Below, piece by piece: positions 32,846 through 43,713 of a stretch of 64,000 bases of DNA; positions within the stretch are counted from its first letter, which is position 1; each line of letters starts with the position of its first letter. Source of the DNA: Gracilaria domingensis (Eukaryota; Rhodophyta; Florideophyceae; Gracilariales; Gracilariaceae); contig VCMS01000089.1 of the NCBI GenBank assembly GCA_022539475.1, positions 62,001 to 126,000 of the forward strand, read 5' to 3'. The notes beneath the pieces are model-generated. The model made no database searches and had not been told where the DNA came from. It saw only the letters and a program-made list of their open reading frames with translations. Both the position numbers and the translations under genes were made by a program.

Positions 32846-33825
32846 TGCAAATATGATGGCTAATAGTTCTCTTCCTCCCGTAGAGTAGTTCTGGTCAGCT
32901 TCATTGAGCTTCCTCGAAGCGTATGCTACAGGTCTTGATCCGTATTCGTTTGTTTGCGAGAGTACTGCCCCTAATCCAGTAGCCAAAGCGTCTTTAGTAA
33001 GCTCATATTCTAGAGAAGGGTTTGCACATCTTAGAATAGTTGAATTAGTCAATGCCTTTTTCAGAGAAGAAAAAGCAGTCTCCTGTTCTTTTATCCATTC
33101 AAGCGGAATCTTTCTTTAGCTAGGTCGCTTATTGAGCTTGCGATTTTTGCAAAGTCATTTCTGAACTTTCGAAAATAATTACCTATGCCTAGAAAGCTTT
33201 GCAGTTCCTTAGCATTTGTTTGAGATTCCCAATTTTCTATTGCTTCGATTCTCTTCGGATCCGGTCTAATTCCTTTGTTAGAGATAATATGTCCTAATTA
33301 TTCTAGTTCTTCTTTCATTAATATGCATTTAGACAATCGTCCATAAAATTGATTTTTTCTCAGAACTCCCAGGATACTTTTGATGTGGTTGAGGTGTTCT
33401 TTTCTTGTTTTGCTGTAGATGAGAATATCGTCTAAGTATACCATTACAAAGTCATCCAGATAGCGTCATAGTATTGTATTCATTAAGTTTTGGAAACATC
33501 CTGGGGCGCCTGTTAATCCAAATGGTGTTACTAGGTATTCGAATAACCCATATCTTGTTCTAAAAGCTGTCTTTTCAATGTCGTCAGTTCTAAGTCGTAT
33601 TTGGTTATAGACTGCTCGTAGATCAAGCAAGGTAAAGTATTTCGCGCCTCCTATTTGGTTCCCTACTTCGTCGATACTTGGAAATGGTACCTTGTTTTTT
33701 ATTGCTTTCTTACTGAGGGCTCGGTAATCTACACATATTCTTAGTGAGCCGTCCTTTTTTGGTCTGCATAATACTGGGCTGCCCCGTCGGCTAATGCTTG
33801 GTCTTAAAAAGCCTTGAATTGTCAA
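32822..33825 (-). pseudogene. Ty3/gypsy reverse transcriptase and RNase H remnant
   Basis: The RT fingers/palm are clear: SPVLCRPKKDGSLRICVDYR, LLDLRAVYNQIRL, FGLTGAPGCFQNLMN. An in-frame TGA (near 33466) then precedes [11 protein letters not shown], the intact catalytic YLDD. The connection region (FLGIGNYFRKF) follows in broken frames. RNase H begins with LTKDALATGLGAVLSQ and has GGRELLAIIFALRTFRTY, ending abruptly at 32822. The copy is dead. Confidence 0.85.
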
Positions 33826-34103
33826 GTGTTCTATTTTTTTTTCATTTCCTTCAGTTCTGCTGGGGATAGCTTATACATAGGTCACATTCTTGGGTGCGAA
33901 TTATCTTCAAGTTTAATTTCCATTTCCATCATTCGTTTTGGCGGTAATCCTTTTGGAAAATCCTCCGGCAATACGTCTTTGTAATGTTCAAGTATACTTG
34001 TAATATCTTTGACTTCTTTTGCTTTTTCACTTGTCTTTAGGTCATTGATCTGAATTCGGTTTTGGTTTTCTATTACTACGTAGTATATTTCACTTTTTTG
34101 TTA

Positions 34104-34560
34104 TTATACGAGCTTCATAAACTTGTATTTGTTTAGTACAAGCATTTCTTGGGAGAACCGTCTTTTGAAAGTCTCTGCGTCCAGAATAAACTTCTTTCCA
34201 TTAAGGCGTAGTTTCATTGAGTTCTTCCTCCAAATAATTTGTGGATTATGTAGCTCTAACCAGGTATCTCCAAGAATATTATCATAACCTAATAAATCCA
34301 CAATGTAGCGCATAATATCAAACTGAGCATTACCGATCTTAATAGATAAAGTCTCTAAACATAGTTCCATAGGAACTAATGTTCGATCCCAAAGCTCTGC
34401 CTTCATGGCGCTTGTTTCTCTTGGAAGATTTAAGCTATCAGCGAATTCTTTTCAATTTCAGGTGTACTTCACAACCACTGTCAATAAGGATATCAAAAGT
34501 TTCATATTTTTCGTTCTTATGGGCTACGCCATTGTAAACCAATAGTTTTGAAGGAGTATT
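34104..34560 (-). pseudogene. Ty3/gypsy aspartic protease remnant
   Basis: Two frames together give FDILIDSGCEVH, with the canonical Asp-Ser-Gly active site, then YDNILGDTWLELHNPQI, the ILG-x-x-WL flap-end motif. They are split by stops and a frameshift near 34410-34450. The tail has KFILDAETFKRRF. Confidence 0.7.
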
Positions 34561-34699
34561 CTTTTTTATTTTGAACATTTTATAATGTTTTCGTCTTTTC
34601 CTTCTTCTTTTCTTAAGTTTTGGCTATTTTTGTTTTCATAAAATACATAGGTCTTTTCTGCAAATTTCGGCGTTTAACCTTTAATACTTGCCCCTGGAT

Positions 34700-35545
34700 T
34701 TAGAGTTTTTGGTTGTTCATTATTTTGTGCATCCACGGTGGCCATTCTTTTCGATGATACTTAAAACACAAATCATCCCTAAGATGTATAGCTTTTTCTT
34801 GATTGTTAAGTCTCTTATTACCGTGGTGACGTCGAATGTTACCGATTTCCATTGGAACGGGTTTTTGTCTATTATTTCTATTATTCACATACGGCTTTAC
34901 ACCCCACGACTTTTTGAATGCAAACTTTGTTCGATAAATACTGCCCATTCTGTCAGCTAGATTCATTGCTTCATGTAGAGTAGTGATATTAGAACGTTCA
35001 ATTTCAATTCGTATATTGTTCCTTAGTCCTTGACAGTAATTTAATAACTGCTTATCAATTGACATCTTTGATACTTGAAGTAACCATTTTGTGAATTCTT
35101 TGTTGTAATAAGAAACGCTTATAGGACGACTCGTTTGTTTCATAGTTGATAACATTTTTCTTGCCTTGAGTTCCGTATTTGCGGGCTGGAAGTATTCGAG
35201 TAATCCTTTCTTAAATCCATAGTAAGTCTGCACTTCATTATTGTCATTCAAATTTACGAGTTCCCACCACTCAAGTGAGGGGCCTGTCATAAAGCTCACT
35301 GCGTACATGATTTTTTTCTCGTCTGGTATAAGTGCGCTAACATTAGTAAAAATATTTTCCATGGACTGTAAGAATGATCTAACATATTTGCCACTAACGT
35401 TTTCCGGTTTACCTGCTTCTAGTAAACTTGAGTGATTTTCATGGCTAGAGATCATATTTGCCCAAGTGATTATTTAGTTCTATTGAGTACGTTGCTGGTC
35501 TAGCACATTTACTCTATTCTGTAGTTCGACAAAGTCGACGTCCAT
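34700..35545 (-). pseudogene. Ty3/gypsy gag remnant
   Basis: Starts at ATG 35545 (MDVDFVELQNRVNVLDQQ, short coiled coil), with TAG and TAA in frame before MISSHENHSS at 35455. The retrotransposon gag core follows: SFMTGPSLEWWELVN, YFQPANTELKARKML, YNKEFTKWLLQVSKMS, YCQGLRNNIRIEIE. The expected zinc knuckle reads CFKYHRKEWPPWMHK and has lost Cys residues. The PVPMEIGNI motif is shared with the gag at 61.2 kb (PVPMDIGNM). Confidence 0.8.
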
Positions 35546-35949
35546 AATGGATTAATAGAAAAAGGGGGCGTTCAACGCTGCGTTTTATTACTTTCTGGAG
35601 CTAGCTATGCAGCTAAGGTTTTTCTATTTTTGCTTGTTTTGAGTCGCTCTGTACGCCAACTAGAGCGTCTTGTAATTTCTTTTGTAAGTTTCTGATGTGC
35701 GTTTCATGGCGTGACGTGTACAGAGTACTTGCACAATTTTAATTTTTGTATAGCTATTAACGTAGTTCCGGGTAGTTCACGTGTATAGATGAAGCAATAT
35801 TGGAATTCGTTAATTTTCTGTTGCCTGTCTTTGAAGTTTGACTTCTTCTGCTCTGTGTTAATTTCTTTAATTTTAAGAGTGCCTGAAATAGAGTCGTCCG
35901 CTGGTTGTATAGCTGAAATAGAATTTTTTTCTCCGGCATACCGATGTCC

Positions 35950-36437
35950 CTTTACACCTGTTGCCTTTTGCTCTTGGTGAGTGACTTTAGATAAATGTAT
36001 AAAAAATTCGAAACTTGTTTCAACTTTATTCGGCAGTAATCACAGAATATTTTAAAATGATAACGTTTGGACAAGGCAGAATCATGCGAAAGGCTTTTGT
36101 TATGTTCTTCTCACGTCTGCTGGCCTTTAGGGATACTACAGTAAGAACAGATATAATCTTCTTCAGATCTTTTGAACCTCTTCTGGGGCCTTTCAATTAT
36201 TTTATCGACAATATTTTCGTCTTCCGAATCTATAAAGTCGGCGTTTTGAATATCTTTAAGTTCTCCAATTGCTTTTCCTCAATTCTCAGATTCGTGTGGT
36301 AATTCGTTTTCTGTAGTATTATCTTCTCTTGCTTCTAAATCGATTAATGTTTGCACCTGCGTTGGAGGCAAAACTAGCTCTGGAATAATTGTAGATTCTT
36401 TTTTAATAATATTTTCTTCAACTGGTTCTTTTTAACT
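35950..36437 (-). pseudogene. zinc-finger ORF upstream of gag in the minus-strand Ty3 element
   Basis: The minus-strand frame gives an acidic region (DFIDSEDENIVDK) and then DYICSYCSIPKGQQT-stop-EEHNKSLSH, a C-x2-C-x11-H-x5-H U1-like finger around 36155-36088 with TGA inside it. A second start CDYCRIKLK follows near 36050, but its His pair is not recognisable. Another TGA interrupts the acidic region. It lies about 400 bases upstream of gag on the same strand, mirroring the arrangement at 60.1-61.2 kb. Confidence 0.5.
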
Positions 36438-36460
36438 TTGATAGATCTTATTATTTTCTT

Positions 36461-37590
36461 ACTAGCTTTAGAGATCGATATTGGAAATAAATGAAATTGG
36501 TTAGTATTGGCATAGAGGCAAGCAACCGCACGCGGCGATCTTACTACTTTTTGGAAATAGTTTTTGAATAACTAACTCTTCTGTCTGGTATTCATATTAC
36601 TTAGAAAATGTATAATACAGTGATATTGTCTGTTTCACTACCTGCAATCGCGTGGCTGCTTGCGCTCCTACGGACAGCTGATACTGAAGGAACGTTCTGG
36701 AGTAGTCGATCGCGGCGGGGAGTTGAGGAGAGTTGCTCCGGCTTCCTGGGAGGGAAGTCGGAGACGGTTTATATTAGAAGCGGGACGCCCAAACGAGGCT
36801 TGAATCCGCAATTCTATAGTACGCCTATTTGAACTAGTCTATGAACAATAAAAAACTAATCTTTTGCACTGATAGTCCTCCAAATAGACTTCTATTGAGT
36901 TTTTATTTTTTCAACGGCTGCCCATGAAAACTAGGACCAGAAGGCCAAGTTTGTTCGGGTTGTTACACTGTGCGTCAGAACGACGCTAAGCCTCGGGTTA
37001 TGAGATGAATTCCTAATGACATTACATTGTGCTGGCCCCATACGATCACGTCTTTCAAGACTCGCGAGCAGCGCATTTGCTACGTTGCTACGTCCATACA
37101 TCGGCCTCCATATGAAGAATTTTCTCTGATCGGCGTTGAGCCGTATTCCGCGAATACAACCCCTCTCTCGTGACAGTGACACTGTATATAGCTCGACGCC
37201 CTCCGAGTCAGGGTTTCATGAGAGATGCCCTTCTTCTACCGCACAACTTCCCGTCATCTTGATGATTCAAACTGCCGAGAACGCAGCCAACTGTGCTTCC
37301 TCTATTTATATTCCGCTAAATCTGACGGGGAAGCAGCAGCATGAAAACGTGCTCGAGGCAGGGTCGCCCGGCGTCGAAGACTTCTCAGCCTTTATGGGAG
37401 ACCAAGCACGACCCGTACGTGCAGTGTGCATAGCCAAGTAATAATACGCATGGATAGGTGATTGGTATACACCTTCGTAAAGTGTATGTACGTGGTATTG
37501 AAATTCGGATATTTGTTTGTTTAGCTGTAAATTGCGTAAAAATTGTCTGCGTCACACAAACCAAACCGAACTGAAAGGGAATTGCATTCA
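36461..37590. other. no gene seen; possible LTR remnant
   Basis: Contains AATAAAAAAC (about 36847) and a TTTATATTAG word (about 36770), which could be LTR regulatory pieces of the Ty3 copy. I could not match it to a second LTR. Confidence 0.3.
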
Positions 37591-37961
37591 CGTCTGTGTT
37601 CTGCAAAGTGGAATATAGTCTGTTCGCTTTGGAAACTAAGCTAGTTTTGGGGCTATTTGGGGCGCGCGAGGGGGTAGCAGAGGCTGGCACTCAAAAAATT
37701 AAGAAATTTTGGAATATTAAATTCCATTTCGCGCAGTTTAGTTCTTGGGTCCCCTAGTTTTTGTAGAGGTTCTACTTCGCCGCACCACCCCATTCACTCT
37801 TTTCCGCGACCCTCTCTCAAAACTGCACTCGTGCTAGTTTGCGTTTCCATTTTCTCCCATGTTGCAATGCCAATCGCAACTCATCCCACCTCAATCATCC
37901 CATCACTTCTTCCCAGTCCACACCACCCCCGCTATTTACCCATTTCTCGCCCATCACGCGT
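37591..37961 (+). repeat. right copy of the 371-bp inverted repeat
   Basis: Inverted relative to 31169-31540 and nearly identical over its whole length; see the left copy. It abuts the 3' side of the coiled-coil gene at 38059. Confidence 0.9.
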
Positions 37962-38058
37962 TCGCATCCTCTCTCTCCGTCTCCGTAAACGTCATTTTGT
38001 AGAAGTCAAGTGAACAACCCTCCTCCTTCTCGTATACCCGCCTCGCCCCAAAACGGCT

Positions 38059-38988
38059 TCAAATCCCTCCCATCCTTCTCTCCTCCTGTCCCCTCAGAAT
38101 CCGCTTCGCAGTCCGCGCTACCTCCGCCGCACTCCTAAACCCAGTCACCACCGGAGCTCCGACTCCCTCCCGCGGCACCTCCTCCACCACCTTCTTCATC
38201 TCCTTACGCCTCTTCTTCAGACGGCTCTTCCCATCCCCAACCCCACCACCCTTTGTCTTCGGTGTGACAGGAGACCCCTTCTGCACCGCCACCCTTCCCA
38301 CACTTCCCTTCCCCGTCTTTCCCTCCACACCTCCTTTCACCGTCTCCTCTTCCACCAATCTTTGCCTCTTGCACAGCTCCTTCACCTCCTTCTCCAGCAC
38401 GTCCAACCTCTCGTTCAGAACCCTATTCTCCTCCCGCAACTCTCCAACCTCCCTTCCCGCACACTCCACTATCCCATACACATGATTTCTCATCTCCACT
38501 CCCAATACCGACAACGAATTCCGCAGGCTCGAAATCGCCTCAACCGAAACACCACTACCACCCCCACTCAGCACCACACCGCCCATTTCCGTTACAATCT
38601 CCACAATTCCATCGTCCAGTTGCTCCTTCATCACCAACCCCAACATCCCCACCCTCGCCTTCATCTCCCCCACAAACCGCATCTCCCTGTCACCCTCTCC
38701 GCCCCCACTCTCTATCTGGTCTCCAACCTCTAACTGACTCAGATGCACCGCACCCCTTCTCTCCATTGCGACCCCCTCCACCTCCAATTCTACCCCCTTC
38801 TCCACCTCATCACCATCCCCTCTCCTCGCCTCACACTTCTTTCCTTTATCAGCCACTTCCTTCTTCTGCGACATCCGACCAGCCGCCGTAATCACGTCCT
38901 CTTCCCGCTTTGGTGACGGCGTCTGCGGTACCTCCTCCCCCTCCAACAGCGCCAACAGCTCCTCATCCTTCACGTATCCGTTCGACAT
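38059..38988 (-). CDS. hypothetical coiled-coil protein
   Basis: 309 residues from ATG 38988, ending TGA. N-terminal acidic stretch (DEELLALLEGEEV), then Glu/Gly/Lys-rich low complexity. A strong heptad-like coiled coil lies around residues 190-235 (ELREENRVLNERLDVLEKEVKEL), followed by a basic KSRLKKRRKEMKK region and a short C-terminal block ending GGI. No family recognised. Codon use is skewed (few A/T third positions). The layout resembles structural or ORF1-type proteins of mobile elements, but that is a guess. The 371-bp repeat lies just downstream. Confidence 0.5.
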   Translation of the reverse strand: MSNGYVKDEELLALLEGEEVPQTPSPKREEDVITAAGRMSQKKEVADKGKKCEARRGDGDEVEKGVELEVEGVAMERRGAVHLSQLEVGDQIESGGGEGDREMRFVGEMKARVGMLGLVMKEQLDDGIVEIVTEMGGVVLSGGGSGVSVEAISSLRNSLSVLGVEMRNHVYGIVECAGREVGELREENRVLNERLDVLEKEVKELCKRQRLVEEETVKGGVEGKTGKGSVGRVAVQKGSPVTPKTKGGGVGDGKSRLKKRRKEMKKVVEEVPREGVGAPVVTGFRSAAEVARTAKRILRGQEERRMGGI

Positions 38989-39336
38989 CTTCAGAAGAAG
39001 AAGTAGTAGTTGGATCGAAGTTTCCGCTGCGATACAGTGCAATCGAGCTAAACTGTGCTGTCCACCCCCACTGTCCAACCACACGGGCTATATGCAGCAC
39101 CATGATTGTCCCTGTTTCCCTCATCCCATTTCCCGTCAAAACATCTACTGTACACCTTCGCACCTTCCACTATTTGAGCGCCACCTCTCTGTCTCCTCTT
39201 TCGCGCTCACATAATCCCCACCCACCTGGCCTTGACCGGCGATATTTTTCTCTTCCACCATAACCCCACTCGATGGCTATAGCAAAACAGGAAGATATTG
39301 CCAGTGGAGGCAAGCTAGGGACTAGTGATTGTACTT

Positions 39337-39587
39337 AGAGTTGCTCACCCTCTGTCTCGACTGGGGGCATGTTCTTCTTCCGTCACATCCTTTGTGGGTT
39401 GTGACAAAAAAAGAATATGTCACAACTCGACACCGGATGGGTAACAATGGTAGCACGTAGAGTAGTTCATCCTCCCTCTCAGCGTCCACTAGGGATATAT
39501 TGATGTTCTCTCACATCCTTTCCTGGTTGTGATACAAGAGAAATACATCTCCAATGGAGACGGAGAATATAGTCGTGATAACACGTA
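39337..39587. repeat. two diverged tandem units of about 125 bp
   Basis: Units 39337-39458 and 39459-39587 share, in order: AGAGT(T/A)G(C/T)TCA(C/T)CCTC, a CTCTCAC/CGTCACATCCTTT block, GGTTGTGA and a terminal ACACGTA/GCACGTA. Non-coding; lies next to the epimerase fragment. Confidence 0.6.
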
Positions 39588-39628
39588 AAGGTAACAATGT
39601 AATAAACAATAAATTTATGCTACTATAT

Positions 39629-39949
39629 CTAACCAGCCTCTCGAAAACCAGCTATGACATGAGCTGGGTTACTCGAGCCAAAGATGGCAGATCCTGCAAC
39701 TGAAATGTTTGCACCGGCCTTCACTACTCCTTTCACAGTACTCAGTCCAATACCCCCATCCACCTGTATCCCTATTCTTGGGTACAACTCCCTTGCATGT
39801 CGCACCTTGTCAAGAACACCCTCCATAAACGCCTGTCCTCCAAACCCTGGCTCCACCGTCATCAACAATAACATGTCTACAAATCCTTCCTTCATAAGTG
39901 CTTCTACGACCTTTATAGACGTACTCGGGCGCAACCGAACTCCATCCTT
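39629..39949 (-). pseudogene. ribulose-phosphate 3-epimerase, C-terminal fragment
   Basis: About 106 residues. VDMLLLMTVEPGFGGQAFM, IQVDGGIGLSTVKGVVKAGANI and VAGSAIFG are the phosphate-binding and active-site loops of RPE, the Calvin cycle/pentose-phosphate enzyme that interconverts ribulose-5-P and xylulose-5-P. The N-terminal half (about 120 residues, with the first catalytic Asp and metal His) is missing: a TAA lies directly before the fragment and nothing similar is found upstream. No transit peptide. It could be a retro- or transposon-captured fragment, or the last exon of a broken gene. Confidence 0.8.
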
Positions 39950-40346
39950 TTAATTATGGCAATCCAAGTGAAGCTATAGAACCCGTTCACGTCATTTATG
40001 AAGCCAAAATTGCTCCTTTCATCCTGTATTCAAGCTCCCCGTAACTCGTACTTTACAACTACTTTACAACTCACGTTCGAATTCAGTTTCATTCATTGCA
40101 CACTTTCTACTCTTCCACCTACTTTTCATAAAACATCATCACACTTTGTGGCTTGTCGTCTCATACAAGCCCTATCATTCATTCAGTACAATCACATATC
40201 ATACATTTCGCTCACTTTCACAAAGTGAACCATGTTCCCGTTCTGCGCTTCCCAAACGTTTGTACTTAAGTATCACTCTTTACCCCAGCAGTTCTCTGCC
40301 CCATCTTCCATTTTTATCGTCACACAAAAACATTCGAACACTTGCA

Positions 40347-41249
40347 ATGAACTCCCAGTCCGACATGCCTCCCACTCCGCCTCCGAGTCCCAGATACTCT
40401 GACGTCCCTCAGGCCTCGTCTCCCGCCCGAAGGACTCGGGCCGTTATTGTTGGAAGGGGGCGTATAGGTACCATGCTGGCGAACGAAGAAGATACGGTCA
40501 TTTCCGCACACGAATTCTGCAGCATGGCTGCTACCTCTCATCTTTCTGATGTATCGATACTAGTTTGTGGAAGAACGAACACCCTGGAGACCTTAACTCA
40601 GGCTTGCCCTTATTCGCTCAGAGAGAATCTCGTTTTCTTCCAGAATGGAGACATCATACCATTGCTTTCGAAGCTCGGTGTGGACAAATGTTCAAAAGTT
40701 GTCCTATACGTTGGTGTCCCCTCAAGAAACGCAGCTCCGCAGGATGGTGTCACTCCTCAAAGTCCGGATGGTCTCACTGTCGCAACAGGAAAGTGGGCCT
40801 CCAACGTTGCAGACAGGTTTAGGTCTATGGGTCTCACTTGCGGGGTTGTCGACGAAGACACATTTCTCGTAAGCTATTATGAGAAGCTCGTGTGGCTATC
40901 AGCGTTCAACATCGTCGGGGCCTCAAGAGGTTTCATTCCTATGGACGTAGTCGCTACGGAGTGCAGTGCGGTTGTGCTCACAATAATGAAAGAGCTGTTG
41001 AAGATAGTTTCGCTTAAGACAGGTACTACTTTCCACCTGGAAGAGACCGTTGGGTGACTTCTTGCATATGGGAAAACTCTCGTTGGCTTCCCTACTTCTT
41101 TCTCCGACTTTCAGTTTAGGAACGCGTACTTCTACGACTTTTCCCGCCAAGAAAGAAACATTGTAGGCGGTGACCCCGCTCCTTTTCATACAAACTACGT
41201 CAACGTTGTTAAGGAAAAGTTATCCCCCTCCCCATTCCCCCAGCTTTGA
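40347..41249 (+). pseudogene. ketopantoate-reductase-like (PanE/ApbA) gene with in-frame UGA
   Basis: From ATG 40347 the frame encodes a Pro-rich start, a Rossmann-like AVIVGRGRIGTMLAN, and a C-terminal helical segment KLVWLSAFNIVGASRG of the ApbA_C type. It meets TGA at 41055-41057. The same frame then goes on for 63 codons (LLAYGKTLVGFPTSFSDFQFRNAYFYDFS) to TGA 41247-41249. This continuation matches the expected end of the fold, recalling AYSRSVAHFPTAVKEFEWRNG in PanE-like proteins. So the UGA interrupts a real domain. Arg (CGA) is likely at that place, so a CGA-to-TGA mutation is the simplest reading. Readthrough or an assembly error are alternatives. Confidence 0.6.
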
Positions 41250-41876
41250 GGTTAGAACACATGACTTTTCAGTGTTGTAAACCTTTTAGAGATAGTTAAA
41301 CATAAAAGTTACTTTATCGAAATGACCTGTTGCTATTACATTACTTATATTGTTCGTCCTTCTGTGGTTCAAATATGCCCCTTTAAATCCTACATCCCTT
41401 ATCACTAATACTTCTCTAAGATTTTGCTAGATAGAAAATGGTCATTCCATATCATTAAAGTGCACGATACTAGTAACGAAACAAGTACAAAAATTGTGAT
41501 ATTTCTGAGGAACTAAGCGTTTGCATTACTTGGGGCACCCGTATAAAGTAAGGTAAACCTTTTATGGGTTTCAACCCGTAATGGAGGTTGTTTTACTCTT
41601 CTTGATTTCTAAGCTCATGTTGAAGATATTCATAGTTTTCTTTACCCACTTGAACCCGTACATATTATTTATGACTAAATCATCCTTTCTTTACTGCAAA
41701 TCGATGCAAAAGCTTCTCGTCGTAATAACGTTTTAAAACAGTACTACAATACCCGTATATGGTCGTTCTTAGACTCTTTTTATACTACAAAACACCTTGT
41801 GAACATCAATCACATTCTTCTCATTCGTATACCCAGACTCATTTGCAAAACGAACCCTTTCGAAAGCTTTCAAAAC

Positions 41877-42749
41877 ATGTATAACTCAGAAGTTAGAGCC
41901 CAAGAAGTAACTTCTCAGCAGCTGGCTAACGAAATATTCGAAAATGGCTACGCCGTGATTACTGATATTGACGGTACTCTGAAAAGAGCTGGGGAGAACA
42001 TTCCTGCCGAAACAGTCAAATGCATGAAGTACATCAACGCACTCGTTGGTTTCAGAATTGTTACTGGGCGAGATATAGAGGATGCCGAGAGTTTCATGGA
42101 GCACCTGGGTGGCTACACTTTTGGCATCTCTGGAAACCAAGGCGCACGGGTGAGATTATCCAATGGTACCGAAATTGATCAGGACCTTGACAGGGAAGGC
42201 TACGAAAGATGTGCAGCCGAACTTGAGAGACTTGCACTCTCCTTAAATGAATCGCACGGACTTCACGAAGAGCGTCAACAAGCAGTGGTGAGCACTAGAA
42301 AAGACAGTGGACTCCCTAACTTCACGTACAATGGACTGTCGAAGTGGAAAACAGAAGCTAACTCCGGTATTTCAAAAGTGTTGACATCCTTTCCGAACCT
42401 GGTTGCGTACCCTCAAGATGAAAACTGTGACATAGGGGACATTCGTTTCACGAAAAATAGTGGGGCGCTAGCCTTGGTTGAAAACGACCCGCAGTTCGAC
42501 ACACATTTAATCGTTGCTTTCGGGAATGCTTCCAATGATGGTCCTCTATATGAAATGGCAACCCTCGCAGTTCATGTGAAGGGAGACGACCCTCCACCAG
42601 CGGTAACATATCTTGTTGATGGGGTGGAGGACGTGCATGAGACCATCAGAAGGGTGGCAGAACTGTACGGGTACAGAAAATGCAAGTGTCAATGGTTTAG
42701 AAATGCTCTTGGAATTTGTTTCAAGTGCTACGATGCCTTTAATACTTAG
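41877..42749 (+). CDS. HAD-superfamily phosphatase, trehalose-phosphatase-like
   Basis: 290 residues from ATG 41877 (open upstream without an earlier ATG). Motif I is TDIDGTL at about residue 29: nucleophile Asp, then the acid/base Asp two positions on. FRIVTGRDIED is motif II, SKWKTE may supply the motif III Lys, and FGNASNDGPLYEMATLAVHVKG carries the motif IV acid and the cap-return typical of OtsB-like trehalose-6-phosphate phosphatases. It ends in a Cys-rich tail (CKCQWFRNALGICFKCYD). Substrate is inferred from fold only. Its degenerate paralogue lies tail-to-tail 160 bases away. Confidence 0.75.
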   Translation: MYNSEVRAQEVTSQQLANEIFENGYAVITDIDGTLKRAGENIPAETVKCMKYINALVGFRIVTGRDIEDAESFMEHLGGYTFGISGNQGARVRLSNGTEIDQDLDREGYERCAAELERLALSLNESHGLHEERQQAVVSTRKDSGLPNFTYNGLSKWKTEANSGISKVLTSFPNLVAYPQDENCDIGDIRFTKNSGALALVENDPQFDTHLIVAFGNASNDGPLYEMATLAVHVKGDDPPPAVTYLVDGVEDVHETIRRVAELYGYRKCKCQWFRNALGICFKCYDAFNT

Positions 42750-42912
42750 CTATGATATGAGATCTCAGTAATAAAAGTGTCGTATATATCTCAATACCCT
42801 TTTATGAATCATGGTGGTTTTTATCGTGCTGCTTTTCCTCGTAGCCGTACAACAGAGCCACCAACATAATTGTCGAATGTACATCCTCCACGCTTTCGAA
42901 CAGGTTGTGTAC

Positions 42913-43713
42913 TCAACCCGGGATGCAATCTTCTTTGACGTGAACGCCGTACACGCCTACCTCATGCAAAGGCCCGTCGCTCAAAGCACTTCCGAACGTC
43001 ACGACGTCATCCGTATCAATAAATCTCGGTTCATTATCCACAAGATTTTCTCCTCCGCTTCCTTTTGTGTATCGCTTGTCCACAATTTCGCAACTTTTAT
43101 CGCCGGGATAGATAACAAACGCATCCATCTTCTGCAACAGGTCCCCAATAGCAGAATCCACTTCTTCTTTCCACTGCCACAGTTTGTTGTACACGAAATT
43201 GGGAAGGCCACTATCACTTCTGGTCTCCACGAATCCCTTGTCATCATCATTCACAATACCATGCCTCCTATTCAAATCCCTTGCCAGGAACAGTAGTCCG
43301 TCAACAGTGTGGTCAAGGGTGTGATTATTGAATGCACCCTTAATTTCCCTCTCGTCAGAGAAACGCAGGAAAGCTCCATGATTCGCCGAGACACCAAACT
43401 TATAGTCTCCGAGTTCTTCCATTTTCCCCTCGACGTCGCCCACATCACCCCCTGTGACAAGTCCGAAACCAACACGTTCGTCAATGAACTTCATACACTT
43501 CACAACTTCTTCTGGAATTGACTCTCCTTCTCTTCTCAACGTTCCATCAACGGAACTTAATATACCGTAACCATTGGCATATATGAACTTAGACAAGGTA
43601 TTTGGTGAAATTTCCGCCAAGTCTCTCTGTTCCTCTGCCATTTTTCCTGATACAGTCACCATACTGCCACAAGTACCGCATAGACAGGAACTGCATAGAC
43701 TTCTCAGTTTCAT
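42913..43713 (-). CDS. degenerate HAD paralogue (probable pseudoenzyme)
   Basis: 266 residues from ATG 43713, intact frame. It aligns along its length with the gene at 41877: NGYGILSSVDGTLRREGESIPEE, VVKCMKFIDERVGFGLVTGGD, SDSGLPNFVYNKLWQWKEE, FGSALSDGPLHEV. The catalytic nucleophile Asp of motif I is Ser (SSVDGTL), the motif II Arg is Gly (TGG), and the motif IV Asn-Asp context is altered. The N-terminus has an added Cys cluster (CSSCLCGTC). An open frame kept after loss of the nucleophile suggests a non-catalytic role, or very recent decay. Confidence 0.7.
   Translation of the reverse strand: MKLRSLCSSCLCGTCGSMVTVSGKMAEEQRDLAEISPNTLSKFIYANGYGILSSVDGTLRREGESIPEEVVKCMKFIDERVGFGLVTGGDVGDVEGKMEELGDYKFGVSANHGAFLRFSDEREIKGAFNNHTLDHTVDGLLFLARDLNRRHGIVNDDDKGFVETRSDSGLPNFVYNKLWQWKEEVDSAIGDLLQKMDAFVIYPGDKSCEIVDKRYTKGSGGENLVDNEPRFIDTDDVVTFGSALSDGPLHEVGVYGVHVKEDCIPG

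Larger units (their letters stand above)
32822..36440 (-). mobile_element. decayed Ty3/gypsy retrotransposon, minus strand, 3'-truncated
   Basis: Reading right to left: zinc-finger ORF (about 36437-35950), gag (35545-34700), protease (about 34560-34104), RT (33825 onward) and the start of RNase H (to 32822), where it stops. Integrase and a 3' LTR are absent. It is far more AT-rich than its surroundings and has many stops and frameshifts. It lies between the two arms of the 371-bp inverted repeat. Confidence 0.85.

Noticed and set aside
41055-41057. UGA as selenocysteine
   Set aside because: The place is not a conserved Cys in this fold as I remember it, and no clear SECIS-like hairpin was seen in the next 300 bases.
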